From NCBI RefSeq assembly GCF_004027225.2, contig NC_044277.2:140549057-140613056 (forward strand): DNA of 64,000 nt, read 5' to 3'. Shown here in pieces: positions 1-63,639 of the stretch (positions are counted from its first letter, which is position 1; each line of letters opens with the position of its first letter). The notes beneath the pieces were generated by a model, which searched no databases, was not told the origin of the DNA, and saw nothing but the letters and a program-made list of their open reading frames with translations. The position numbers and the translations under genes are program-made. The stretch is from Strigops habroptila (lineage: Eukaryota > Chordata > Aves > Psittaciformes > Psittacidae).

Positions 1-3000
1 ATTTTAATTAAATGTGGAACTGAGGGATTTTTATTGACTCTTAATTGTTCTTGAGTATTGTGTGATTGTGTAGTAATAACAGCTCTATCCTGATGGACTG
101 CCCGAAATCAACACAAGCTGAAAACAGTTACCCATGCCCTTGGACTGTGTAACGCAAGCAGGATTCAAAACCTCAGTCTACAACTATGACCCACTGACTC
201 AATGAACTTGAAATACCCCATTAAAAAAAAGCCAACCCAGAACAAGAGGTTCCCAGGAGCATGACAAAGTGATGGGTAAAATAACGTGTGGGTTGGACAA
301 AGCACTATCAAGGAAACGCCTTGATCTTGAACTGTGGCCGCGAGATCACAGAGCAGTCTTGAGGGAGGACACCAGGTTCTCATCCGATTGCTGCTTTTAG
401 TCAGTGGTCCCAGAATATCCCATTACAGAGAGAGGGTGCACGCAGCTATGACAGGCATTAGCTGACTGCTCAACTATGCCTCTGCAACATCTAAAAATCA
501 AATGACAAAGCAGATGATTAAAGAGAAACAATCACAAAGAAATTAAAGCTAATCGGTATCTTAAGCTACATCAAATTGCCTCGTGTTCTCCTAAGCAGCT
601 AGGTACGGATGTTGGAACTAAATCAAGAAGAAAATTATAACCCTGCTCTTTTTATCTAACCTTGATGTTAAACACCATTTCATGTTGTTGCTGCAGCTGT
701 TACACTTGGCATGAATTTTGGCCACTCTCACTTATCTGAAATCTTATTCCCTGTTAAAATCCAGGAGAAGTTTACAAGGAGGTTAAGCAGCTCAGTTTAA
801 GGCATGTTTGGTGGGATATGTAGTTAGCACAGTCCACAGCATAGATGGGGCCAATTTAAACCTCTGTTCTTTCAGTAAACACGTTAGGAAAAGTAAAAGG
901 GTTAAAAAAATATTTAAACTTGCTAAAATATGGAGCCACACAATAGGCAAAAACTATGGAAATAGAAGAATACAGAAAAGACACTTTCAGAATATAAAAG
1001 CTGGCAAGAAAATATTAAATTTTGTCTCTACTAAATGAAATATCTTCAAAAGCTTTTTTGTTTTAAAGACATCACTGAGATCATCATCAATCAGTCTGGC
1101 TACTTGGACACACAGCGCCCCATTGGAGGATTTAGCAAAAATGAAGTACTAAATTATTCAGCACTTAAGCAATCGTGTAAGGAATATGCAGCTGAAAAGG
1201 ACAAGCTGCAAACCAAGATTATTTTTCTGTTACTTCAGTATATGCTGTATTTTTAACAGGCCCTACCAGGGAGAGAGCTAAACATTTTTTCCATTCACAG
1301 AATCAATATCTCCGCTTTTAATCTCATATTTTTAAGTAAAATTATTCTAGTATTTATATGTAACAGAATAGCATGATCTCCATCTCTGAACTTTTAAAAT
1401 CAACATTTCTACTGTATTTACAGCTACATTTTCTCTTTCTCAGCTAGGCTCTGATGTTACCAATCTGTATAATTTTAAGCTTATAAAGAAATATACATGC
1501 ACTACACATATACAGTACACACATATGTACGAGGAATCACAGAGATAACCCTGTTCAGACAAATACTATATATTCTCAGAAAGACAAGTTTAAATTAATA
1601 AGCTTTAAAATTTCAGTTTCCTCAGAAAGTTTTGGGGTTTTTTTAGCTCTAATGTACACGTGATGAGATTCATGTTCTCCATGAAAAGCTCTGGTGAATT
1701 TTGGATGTGCTTTGATACATCACCTCTAATCTTCCATAATATTTTCCCTTTATAAGTCTTTCTCAAGATTCATTATCAACATTTTGAATGTCATACAAAA
1801 CATGAATACAAGCCACTAGTCCCTGAGACTGTATCACAGCAGTTAATAGCCAAAAGAACAGTGACAAAACAGGCACTATTTCACATGATTTCATACAATT
1901 TTCATATACATATAAAAAAAATCACATATCAAGCTGTTCAAACACTGGCAGGAAGCCTGTAACACTGGAATTCGGACAGAACTGATACTGTAAAACATTA
2001 CACCGACACCTGACCAAATGGAAATTGCTGTTTGCCAATGCGTGCATCACAAGGTCACAGCATTAAACAGTATCAAAATAACTTAAGGTGATAAATTTTG
2101 TCTGAAGTCCCCATCTCTTTTATTCTAGCATTGAATCTAGCATTGAATTTCCTTCTGGCAGCTGCACTAAAACACTAAACCACTCTCAGAGGCTGAATGA
2201 CACAATCTGGCCATCACGGTTTATTGACTCATGGCAGATGGCCAACGCAGGTTTCAAGTCTTTGATCACTGGCAGAGAGTCTTACTTATCTTTGCAATGT
2301 TTGTAGCAAATTCCTGAACAGGAGAAAACCTCAAATCTAAGCCAAACAACAGCAATCTAAGACATCAACTCCACCTAATTTAATATTAGGATTTGGTTTT
2401 AATGAGGACTATTTTGAAACTGCATAGCATGTTTTTGGTTGTTGGCCACAGAGCAGGCAGGAATTCTGTACTGAATAAAACTACAGTGGATGTTAATACT
2501 CATTCAAATCTATTTCCACAATGAGCTGATAGCACAGTCTGTTTGGAACAGAATTGGAGGTATTCTGCATAGTTTAAAAACATTAAAATTAAAAACATTA
2601 AAACCAAATCATTGTCCATTTCCACCCATACACATCTACCTAAATGGGACAAGTCTCTGACTTTTGGGAGAGTCTTCAAAATAAGCACAACTTGGTCAAA
2701 ATAAGTACCTACAACATGCACATTAAGTTTATCCTTTGGGTTTTTTTTTCCCCACTGCTTTTCTAGATATGTTAAAAAGTGTTGAGAAGCTGATGTTTGT
2801 AAAGACTAGACAAAGCTGCAGTAAAACCGGTTTACAGGAAGTGCACCATAAATGCTGAGATCCAGACCTTACCATGCTGAATCAACTGACCTATACACAA
2901 CCTTAATTTGCATATTGCTCAACTTTTGAGCAGTTTTAGGGATTCTGACATGCATCTCCTTCAGAACTCAGGAAAACAAACCCCCAAACCTAACAGAAAA

Positions 3001-5001
3001 GGGAAGGACCACCCCAACAGCACCCGAGCTGACTCCTTCTCTGGTGGGAGGGCAGCCAGACTGAACTATTCAGCTTATTGCACAGACCCCAGCCTGGAGG
3101 TAACCATCAGAAAAGCAGGCTGCCCTGCCACCCTTGGAGAACCAACACATTTTGACAGAGGATTTTGGCTACTTTCCCTTAGAAGGAATGGTGAGAATCT
3201 GCAGGCCTATCCCAGACCGGAAATGTTTAACAATTTTCACTGCTTCCACATTTAAACTCAGTCCCATTCCCTTTTGCCTGCCCTTGCTACTCTGATCCCC
3301 ATTCCAGCTCAGCATCTCCACCACCCCATTTTACTCACAGAAACATCCCATGATCCATTTCATAAAGGCTCTTTACAGCTTACATCTCCTCCTCCAGCCA
3401 GTTCTAGTCTTCCCTACGCCGCAAACAGAAGGTTCCTAGATGTAGGCACTGCTTTTTGTGACATTAGCATCAGATATCACAGAATCACATCAGGCTCTTA
3501 ATCAAGTCTACTCACCTTCCCTCAGGCTTTTTTTGTTTTTAATCTCCTCTACAAACTGAACAGCTACTTCTTGCCTAAAGATCTGGTAAAGGGTCATTCC
3601 ATTCAAGTAAGCCAGAAAACCATTACTACACTCAGCTTTTTATTCCTGAAGACACCCTATTTCAAAGGGCTGTTAGAGGGAATCTTGCCAGGCTACAGCT
3701 AGTGGGGGCTGGCTCGCTTGGCTTAGCACAACTTGAGACATGGACAGTATCACGGATGCCAGAAAGCAAGGGGAAGTAATGTGCAATGGAAGTTAACTAC
3801 TTAGAAGAAACTATCAACTGATCTTCAGAACCTATACAGAATTTGCTAGTAATTTGGGTTGAATTCAAGACCCAAGGAAATCACAGCTTCTGTCTTGATG
3901 TTTTTAAAATGGACATGTTTGAGATCACAGTGGGGGTTTTTTGTTTTAACGTTTGGCATTATAATAAACAACTTGATGCTGAGCCTTTTAACAGAAACCA
4001 CAAGTTCCCTGCTCAATACAAATATAAATACAAAGCAAGTAAGTATTTAAGTTCAGAAATGTTAGGCAGTTCATTCTCCTCAGAAGATATTTTGGCAAAG
4101 TGGTAACCCAAATATGAAATGCATTCTTGGCATGTATTACAATGAAAAAGTGTTGACATACTTTCACACTTTTTTTTCCAAGGAAAAAAGTACCAGTGAA
4201 GAAACCATGCGTTTGCCTTACTGCAAAACTCCTTGCTCTGACTGAGAAGTATTTACGCTTGCAAGACAATCCCACACAAATCAATGCTTCCTTTCCTTAG
4301 ATGTCCACATTAAACTACTCAGGGTTTTAAAGTGTTGTGAATGAGATGTGCAATCTGTTATAGTGTAAGTAAAGAGGATTGTCTGTATTTATGGAGCAAA
4401 ATGCTGGAAAACAAAAAGGACAATGGCGGTCTCCTTTAAAGTAACTGCAGACAGTATTTTTAAAATTCTAAGGCAACAATATTGGATCAGCATATGAAAC
4501 TAGAGACCAAGTTATGTACAGCTTTCTTCTGCCAAAGTAGATGTCTTTTCCCTCGTCTTTTCTAATTCAATAATAGGGTAGCAATATGAAATGCCAATAT
4601 TGCCACCAGATAACTCACATACCCAACTTCTTGCATTCAATGAGTCCTTAAGGTAACATGTCATGTCTGGTTTGAGACATCTTATTCTAAGACTACATAT
4701 CTGAGATATTAAAATACACACCATGCACACTTTTGCAGACTTGCAATTTAATGTATTTTTATCATTCACTACAAAAACGCGGTTTCACAACTGCTACCAT
4801 ATACTGGGATTCCTACAGTAGTATGGAGTATGTACAAATGACTTTCCAGAACTAGCAATACTGAGCATTGTGCAAATTGTCTAAGGACTCCAATCCTTTC
4901 TGAGCAGCAGTTCAAAAGAAATTTGTGAGTTGAATACTGATATCAAAATACAGATTTAAATAATTTACTCTTAAAAACATTCATATTTATATCCTCTTAC
5001 A
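1..5001. other. 3' flank of TCAIM, no gene recognised
   Basis: No coding exon with both splice signals and recognisable similarity was found on either strand. The open frames here are short and of random composition. Part of the stretch nearest TCAIM is presumably its 3' UTR. Possible minus-strand poly(A) signals are ATTAAA at 4747-4752 and AATAAA at 3639-3644, but I cannot choose between them. The sequence is AT-rich (about 60 percent by eye), with no LINE or LTR end that I recognise. Confidence 0.5.
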
Positions 5002-5038
5002 GAAAAAATAAACAATTCATCTGATTATCAGAATATGT

Positions 5039-5201
5039 CCTCAGTTTTTCCAGTTTCCAAGGTATGCACAGGTCTCCATCCTGCAGCACAGAGTTAGAAG
5101 TGAGAAATGCAAAGGTGCATGCCTTGTAGGGTACGGCAGAGATTCTTCTTAGCAACCGCTTACAGCAATCTATCATCTGATGCACTGGAAACACTGGCTC
5201 C

Positions 5202-5230
<29 letters not shown>
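5039..5230 (-). pseudogene. TCAIM: Frameshifted C-terminal coding remnant of TCAIM
   Basis: The rest of the TCAIM C-terminus is present but split between frames. In the +1 frame one reads RFSLDRLYKEP and QMIDCCKRLL. Back in the exon-entry frame one reads LQGMHLCISHF followed by TAA. In the +1 frame again one reads NSVLQDGDLCIPW. These match consecutive pieces of the family C-terminus. Three indels would explain this: near the AAAA at about 5230-5227, near CTAAGAAG at about 5152-5145, and near TTCTAACTC at about 5100-5091. It could be real decay or local assembly error; both fit the sequence. Confidence 0.7.
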
Positions 5231-22441
<17,211 letters not shown>

Positions 22442-24473
22442 CGCAGCAACTCAATGGTCAAGCCAACTTTCAGCCATCCACTAACTCACTTGGAAGAAAA
22501 AAGAAAAACCCCAACTGTTTAGTAACGGACATGAGTATTTCCCCCTGTTACTTATCAGTGCATTCTCTAAATCCTAGGTGGTAACTTAAACTCACAATAC
22601 AAATACTTTGTCTTGAAGCATAGAAACAAATAAAATAGAAGCTTTCTTTAATCACTAACACATACCAGCCCGTGGAATTCAATGTACATTTTCACTGTGC
22701 TAAGTTAAAAACTTTCAAACAAATGAGAATACTTCAAAATTTAAATGCTGTAATTTTATGGGGGCACAATATAAAACCAAAGGGAAATGCACCGTCACAC
22801 AATAATGCCTGGAAACCTTTATCAAAAGTTTGCTGGCTTTCATAAATATGAATTAGCAATTTTTAGCAGCAACTTCTGCAAATGCAACTGTAATTGAGAG
22901 CTTTCCAAGAGGAGATAAACCACTTTGTGTGTCAGTGTCAACACATACCTAGTTATTACGGATTATGAGGGCAGCTCCCTATTGCCAATGTTTTCTCATA
23001 TATCTTTGTGCACTTTTAAAGTGTTCCCACTAACTGTGCCATTTTGAAGCACCTGGGATGAGCAGTTACCAGAGAAATACCCTCCCTCTTCCAATTCGAC
23101 ACTGTAGTTCCTACGACTATTTTGCAAAGCACTTGAAGTTTTAGAAATGCATCTTACTAACACAAATGTACTTAACTAATAACATAAATTGTTTACCAAA
23201 TATTTTAGTAGAGGTAAATAGGGCGAGAAAAAGATATGCTGAGTTAAAACATCCCCAAAATACTTTATAACTGTTGTCTTCTGATTTTCAGCTAGGTGGG
23301 AGGCGATAATAATTTCATATTTAGTGTCTTTAACAACAGTCCTAATCATAAACTAACTTCAATACATTAAGAAGCTCTTTGGTAATAGAACAGTTCTCTC
23401 TGTAATTTTAGCTTCAGGGATTTGGACAGAAGATGGAAAAAACCCAACACTCTCACTAATCTGTGATGACACTTCGTATAACCAGACAAAAGCACCTTTG
23501 TTTCTTGTTTTAAATGCTCTATTAACCGCTCAGAAATTGTTACATCGCTTAGTTAAAAAATAAAGCCTTCTGGTTTTGAGCCAGCTTCACCTGCACCCCA
23601 CCTCACATGCAACAGGACATTAACCATGCTGCACTCATTTTGCAAAACCCTTTGGAAACACGACATTGCACGCTACTACCTCCTTACTCCAACCGAGATT
23701 ACCTAGTTCAGGTGTTTGCCTACGCCTGACCCTTAAGGCAGCATAAAGAAAACAGTATGAAATTAAAACCAGAAGATGACAGCGTTCACAAAACAAGCTC
23801 GGGTGAGGCGGATTCACCCGCTGCTTGAAGGAAAACAAGCTGAAGCGACCCGAACCCTCGTAGTTTTAACTATTTAAACAGCCTTGGCTTTAAAACGCGC
23901 TCAAGGGGGGGTTTGCCCACAGCCGCTTAACGGCACAGCTGTCAGCAACGCCTGCCGCGGCCCCCCCCGCTCCATTAGAAAGGCTCGGAACAGGGAGCAG
24001 CCTCACCCACCCGCCCGCCGCACCTCTCGGTCTCGGCCCTGGCCGAGCACCGCGGGCCGTTCGCAGCGCCCCGGCAGGTGCCTCGGGACCCGGCTACCGG
24101 ACAACGACGCGCGGTCGCGGCGAGGCCCCGACACTGGAACAGCCGCGCCAGGCCGCCGCCGCCGACCACCTGCCGGGCCCGCGCCGACAACGGCCGCCCG
24201 CGCGTGCCGCCGCGCACGTACCGCTACGCGCGCTCCGCCGCGGCCAGGCTCCGCCAGGGCGGCAGCGGGAGCTGCCCCTCGCCCGGCCCCCGGCACCCAC
24301 CCCGCCGGCAGGGCTGCGGGGCAGCGACAGACCCCGGCCTGGCTTTAGCGCAGCCCCTGCGCCCCTCTCCACCCGCCCGGGCTCGGCCTCGCACCGTCCT
24401 CCAGCCACCGACGCTGGCGACGGACGAGCCGACCCCCCCCCGCGCAGGAGGGCGGTGAGTCGTGCCGCCTCAC

Positions 24474-24640
24474 CTCGCGGTCCCGCTTACCGCCACGGCC
24501 GGACAGCGCCCGCCGGGGCTCGGCCCCCATCGCCTGGCGCAGCCGCCCCTACCGACGGCCCCGGTAGGCGGCGGGAGGGGCGGTGCCGCGGCGGGGCGGG
24601 AGCAGGGATTCCCACCGGGGGGCGGTGCCTGCGCTCCCGG
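24474..24640 (-). other. TCAIM: Probable TCAIM 5' noncoding first exon
   Basis: The start codon exon needs an upstream noncoding exon. Two usable minus-strand donors lie in the CpG island: GCG|GTAAGC (exon end 24491) and GAG|GTGAGG (exon end 24474). The transcription start is not readable from sequence, so the upstream limit is a guess. Ordinary layout for this gene; no coding content is claimed. Confidence 0.4.
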
Positions 24641-24683
24641 CCCCGGCGGCTCCTCCGCCGCCGTCCACCCCGCCCCCGGCGCT

Positions 24684-24689
24684 CACGTG
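24684..24689. promoter_or_regulatory. E-box CACGTG
   Basis: A canonical USF/MYC-class E-box embedded in the CpG island, about 20 bases from the NRF1-type site. A six-base motif in GC-rich sequence can arise by chance. Confidence 0.3.
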
Positions 24690-24709
24690 GCGGCCGTGCG
24701 CTCCGCACC

Positions 24710-24719
24710 GCGCATGCGG
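24710..24719. promoter_or_regulatory. NRF1-type site (GCGCATGCGG)
   Basis: One half-step away from the palindromic NRF1 consensus. It sits in the CpG island about 220 bases upstream of the likely first-exon donor. NRF1 control would suit a mitochondrial protein such as TCAIM, but this rests on the motif alone. Confidence 0.45.
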
Positions 24720-24777
24720 CGCCTCAGGGCGGCTGAGGGGTCTGTAGCGGCAGCGGGGCCCCTCCGGGTCAGGGGAG

Positions 24778-24798
24778 AAAATGGCGCCGTGCGGCGCG
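24778..24798 (+). promoter_or_regulatory. YY1-type AAAATGGCG element on the plus strand with ATG and donor
   Basis: AAAATGGCG resembles the YY1 element found just downstream of many CpG-island start sites, in the sense orientation of the transcript. Here it points away from TCAIM. The ATG is followed by GCGCCGTGCGGCGCG|GTGAGG, that is six codons and a good donor. This could mark a divergent plus-strand transcript. I found no matching downstream coding exon. Confidence 0.3.
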
Positions 24799-24830
24799 GT
24801 GAGGCCGGCGGGTGCGTGAGCCATGTTAGG

Positions 24831-27800
24831 TGGCGGGGGTTGCTTCTGGTAATTGAGTGTGTCCCTCGGGGGATGTGGAGGGGGAATCCCAGACACAATA
24901 AGTCGCTGCTTTTTTTTGTGAGGAGGATGGGAGAGGGTTCTCTGAATAGTTGCGTGCGCTTCGCATTCCCTTTGTTCTGCAGAAAGAAAACGCCAAAGGG
25001 GTGAAGAACCAACCGTGAGCAGCCCCGAGGGGAAAAGCAAGAGCGATTGCTCTGGGATTAGTAATGCTCGATGTACAAATTTTTTTCCGAGGTAGGTGGT
25101 GTCAAGAAGCAGCTGATAGGTGCAGCCTCAGAGCAAAAACGTTTACTGATCTGACGAGTTTCAGAACAAAGGGAGGTTAACTCTAAGGGATTGGAGTTAC
25201 TTGCATACAGTCTGTTGCACTTCCTTGCAGAAAAGGTTAAAAAGAGGGTTGACAAGGCTTAGGAACTATCTGTAGTTCAGTGAAGCTTTATATCAAGTTG
25301 ACGCTCTCACGACCCTTGGGGTGTTTGCGTGATTTCCGTGATGTGAAGCATGGGTTTTGCTTTGATGGAAGCCATCCGTTATGTAAGTAAACTGGTTGCA
25401 TAATTATACAGATAGAAAAATAAATGTAATTGATTCATCAGAAAGTGTGATGTTCGTTCCACCTGGGATTTCGTTTAACTCTGCGAGGAATAAAGTAAAT
25501 CGTGAGAGCTTAACAGCAGATGCCACTCCCAAACGGAGCCAGAGCACCACTCCAGGCCCACAGTTCAGTGTGTTTTGAATACCTCATGTCCCCTAACAGA
25601 AGAATTACGAGCATCACCATAAAGTTGCTGCAAGTAGGCAACAGCCATTTTCTTCTTGCTCCTTTGTTTCTGTTCTGCACTGTGGTCTGCAGATGACCAG
25701 TTTCTCCAGTCCCATCACATGCAATAGCACAGAAACTCTAAGGCCAACAATGTCAGCGTTAATTTTTGGTACTACTCATCATACTAGTCATTTTAGAAAA
25801 CAGTTATGCAGAAGGGGTTAAAGCTGAAAAATGCAGACCTGGGATTTGCAAAAATAAAATCCCTGTGAAGATACATCTGGAGACTGAAAGGACAAAAATG
25901 TGACCTAGTAATTGTTGTTAATGTGCCTGCATTTCACTAAGCTGAGGAGTATAGTATTAAGATTTTGGTAGTTAAGTTTGATTATTACACCAAGGACATT
26001 AGTTTTACTATTGTCCTCATGTGAGACTCTCACTGACATCCATGAGAAGTCTCCCATGAAGGGAGCCCAGCCTGCAGGCCTCGCTGTCACCTCCGCTCGG
26101 GTCTGTAGTTCAAACTGGAAGCTGGCCATGTCCACAGCTGGGAGTTTCTGCCCAATTTATTCATGAGCATTTGCCACATTATGTGCTGTGGCGTGGTGAA
26201 AAACTGCGTAGTCTGACTGATTTCACACATTCTTAACCTGCTCATGCAGCATATCATAGTCTAGATTCCTGCACTAGTTACAAGATGCTAAACTCTCCAT
26301 GTCTGCTTTGCCATTTGCGTGTCCTCCTGCATACCCAAGAATATTAATTACAGGGATCTGAATGGAATTAAATAATTGAATGACAAGACTCACAAATATT
26401 GTGGATACCTCATAGAAAGAATAAAAAACATTTATTAACATCTTAACAACTCCTCAAAAATGACCCCCACAATTGCTCTTTATAAAACATTGTAAAACTA
26501 TCAAGCTGCTATTTCCAGCTTCTTACCTCCATCCCTGATGTGGGTTAAGAAATGTTCAAAACTATCAATGCTTTGAAATAAAACTGCGGTAAGTCTTCCA
26601 AACAACATTATTCTGTTTTAGTTACAAGAACCTGTCCAATTCCTAACAAAAGTTAATCTTTCCAAGAGCATAGCTTGTAATCAGTGAAAACTGAAGAAAG
26701 ATTTTCACAAAGGGAACTTTTCATGCATCTAACAACATACTGAAGGAGCACAGCCTCGTCTAGACCTACCTACTGAGCATAGCACAGGAAAGTTTTCTGC
26801 ACATTTTTCTGTCTCTCTCTGTGAACAGGTAAACGTACATTTTATCTCCTACATGAAAAACTAAACATATCACATCTCCTGAGTGGCAGGGTCTGCAAAA
26901 CTGCATTGTCTCTGTTGTATTTTATTTTTCAGAACATATTTTTTCATCTTTCTAGGCTTATTTCCATTCCACATTGGAGTTTTGTCGTATTTATCACATG
27001 GAATTTCTGTCACCAAAACGGTACTGAGAATGTTGCTTTCTGGCATTTTGATACACATCAACACAACCAGATTTGTATGGTATTCCAAATGGACTCAGAC
27101 AGCACAAAAATGCAAAATATGGGACTTAACAGTACAGCTGTTTAAGTTGCCTGCTGTTTTATCATGGTGATAGGGAGAAACACTACATTGACACAAACAC
27201 CAGATGCACCAATTGTAACAAAACATTTGAGCAACATCATGGGGAGCTTGCTTTGCTTGTTAATATAGCACATGGCTGAGACTGCATCCTATCAGCTGAA
27301 GATGATACTTGGGAGATAGAGCCAAAACACTGCACATAGTTTGCGCAGTTCCAAGTTAAGCTAGAAGGTCAATGATTAACCTCTGTCTGACAAATAAAGC
27401 AACACTTAGAATTTTTTTTCTGTGGATGATTTAAGTGAAAATTCAAGGTGACTTATAATGGAGAAAATAAAGCTGTCTCTAGAACATCCCAAGCTTTGAA
27501 GCCGTACAGATGACTAAGAGAATCTGGCCCTTCTGCATTTCTCGAACAGTATTAGCCACATCTGGTACCACTTACAGAAGTGTGGGATTTAGCTGAAGTT
27601 TAGAAAGCTTCTTGACTAATTCCAAGGGAGACTAAGCTACAAAGGATTTTACAAAAAGTAATTAGCAAAAATTACTTAGTTTCTCACTGCCAGTTTAAGT
27701 TTGTCAAAACCTTCCAAAGTTGCTCTTACCACTAATACTGGAGTGGCTGGAGGAACATCGGCTTAGATCCCTCCTCTGAAACCTCATCACTTGTTATCCA

Positions 27801-29537
27801 GTCATTCAGCTATTGAAAAACAAAAGCAGCAGAATGCTGCTGGCTTTGACCAGGTGGATAACCTTGCAAATGGCAGAGCCATCTGGTGAATACCATGTGG
27901 TGGAACGCAGAGTCTGCTTGAACTAGTGCCGACTATTCAAGAAAAATTTTGAGGTAAGGAGCTTTTAAATAAATGCCATCCAATTGTCAGTACTGAATCT
28001 TCCATTGTTTTTAGAAGGAAAGCAAGTGAGATCCCTACAGAAGAATGATAACCTGTGAAAACGCAAGAGCATTTTTCTGTACAGGTGGCACAGGAGGAAG
28101 GCAGTGATCTTGGCAGTCATCATATTCAATCCTCTCTTTTCCAGTAGCAATTCACAGACAGGATGAGCAGTGGTATCAAAAAGGGTCTGGACCTGACCCT
28201 GAAGCAACTGCTGACCAGATTTATCAGATTAATGGCATGAACCTCAAGACTAGAGTGGCAACTCCCCAAACAAAAAAACCCCCAAAACACTGACACCCCA
28301 TTCATCAAAACCCTCCACAACCATACAGTGCTAAGATCACAGTGGCTTTCATGATTCAGAGGCGCAAAGGACACTTGCAATAAATAAAGCTGCTGGACCT
28401 GGGAAGAGACTCATGCTGCCCCAAAGAGGGAAAGATTTTTCAAACATTGTGGGCTTACGCCACCACCTTGATTTCTCGTATGATGGAACAGTTGTAAAAA
28501 CCCCAAGAACTTCTATATCCAAGAAAGCAGGAATTTTCAGCACAAAAAGCTGTAAAGGGGATGGAGAGCAGGACCAAAAGAGCTGTGTGGCATGCGTATG
28601 AAGGTTGGTACAGGAGATGTAAACTACCACTACAGAAGTGGGGAGCTCAGACAAGTATCAACTTTGACAGAGGTCCGACTGATATGCCACAAAAGTTTAC
28701 TGATATGAAATACTTGGTTCTTCTTACTCAGGCTGTAGATCACTAGATGAAGTGTGACTTAAGCAATTAATGCTTCAAATCTGATTCAGGATTTGCAGGT
28801 GGAAAAAAGAAGAATCCCTTAAAAACAAGCTTGATTGAAGCCTCCATCTCATCATGCAGTTGTCAGAAACTAAAAAAAATGGGCAAAAGCACTTCCCTCT
28901 AAGAGCACAATAAGGGAGAAAGCAAGTTTTCTTTTTCAGTGTAAGAATGCATATATACAAATGGGAAGCCGTATACAAGTTATTATCAAGACACAACTAA
29001 ACCTTCAGGTATAAGCAATTTATGTAGCCTCTCAGTTCTGTGAAGGAAGGTATCCCTAAGTCAGGCATGTCTCAAGTGATCTTGAAGTTAGTTTATTCTC
29101 AGTGCTTTTTACTGGGTTTTTGCAGTAAGGAAAATAACCTCTAAGGGACACACAGATAGGACAGTATACTGTGAAGAACGCAAAAGGAAACACGTATTAC
29201 TTCTATAGACCATGAAGCAATGTGGAAAATGTCTCAATCAAGAACAGTAGATACAATCAATCAATGCACTTACATATGCTATCACCTGCTGGGAGAAGTG
29301 GATTCTCTGTAAAAAAGTGGAGTGTAGGTTTTGAGGCTGCAGTTTCCTCATTATCTAATGATGCCAGTACAAAACATCTGTGTAAGTCGGTGTGACAATC
29401 TATATAGTCAGGGAAAAAAAATACTGTTTCTGTGCTACTATCTGCATTATCATCAATGTAAGTATTTAAAAACACGACTTGGTTTCAAGCCTTGCTGTAA
29501 ATCAGTAAGGCACAGTCTGAACACAGGGGAAACTGCC
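24831..29537. other. Intergenic between TCAIM promoter and TOPAZ1 3' end
   Basis: About 4.7 kb of mostly AT-rich sequence. Open frames are short, with random-looking composition, and none shows a splice-bounded, family-like exon on either strand. I recognised no LINE, LTR or satellite here. It may hold the TCAIM distal promoter, or a divergent noncoding transcript starting near 24.78 kb. Confidence 0.5.
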
Positions 29538-29543
29538 TTTATT
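29538..29543 (-). terminator. TOPAZ1: TOPAZ1 poly(A) signal AATAAA
   Basis: AATAAA read on the minus strand, about 70 bases after the TOPAZ1 stop codon, followed by a TG-containing stretch. This implies a very short 3' UTR of roughly 90 bases. No competing canonical signal lies between it and the stop. Confidence 0.75.
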
Positions 29544-29610
29544 AATTTGTGTTATTTTCAACAATGATTGATTCAACCATTAAAACCCAAAAGTCTTGAC
29601 TATTTAATAA

Positions 29611-63514
<33,904 letters not shown>

Positions 63515-63639
63515 CGTATGTGCCTAGAATCAGCAACAAAACCCACTCACCAGTGCACCTTTAACAGCGGCACCCCAGCTAGCCTGGCACCTAAGGCAGG
63601 CACAGGCCTAACCAAGAGAGGAGCGCAACCTCCTTAAGG

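Larger units (their letters stand above)
23930..24830. promoter_or_regulatory. CpG-island promoter of TCAIM
   Basis: About 900 bases of very GC- and CpG-rich sequence stand between AT-rich flanks. It lies directly upstream of the TCAIM start-codon exon on the minus strand. It contains an NRF1-type palindrome and an E-box, both common in promoters of nuclear genes for mitochondrial proteins. No TATA box is evident. Numerous overlapping open frames on both strands are a by-product of GC content. Confidence 0.85.

Noticed and set aside
2908-3255. 115-codon plus-strand open frame in the 3' flank
   Set aside because: Ends in ordinary composition with no domain, promoter or family likeness; chance length for a 5-kb stretch.
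23884-25040. Several overlapping open frames of 60-180 codons on both strands
   Set aside because: All lie in or beside the TCAIM CpG island; Arg/Pro/Ala/Gly-rich composition reflects GC content. None shows family likeness, and they overlap in all frames.
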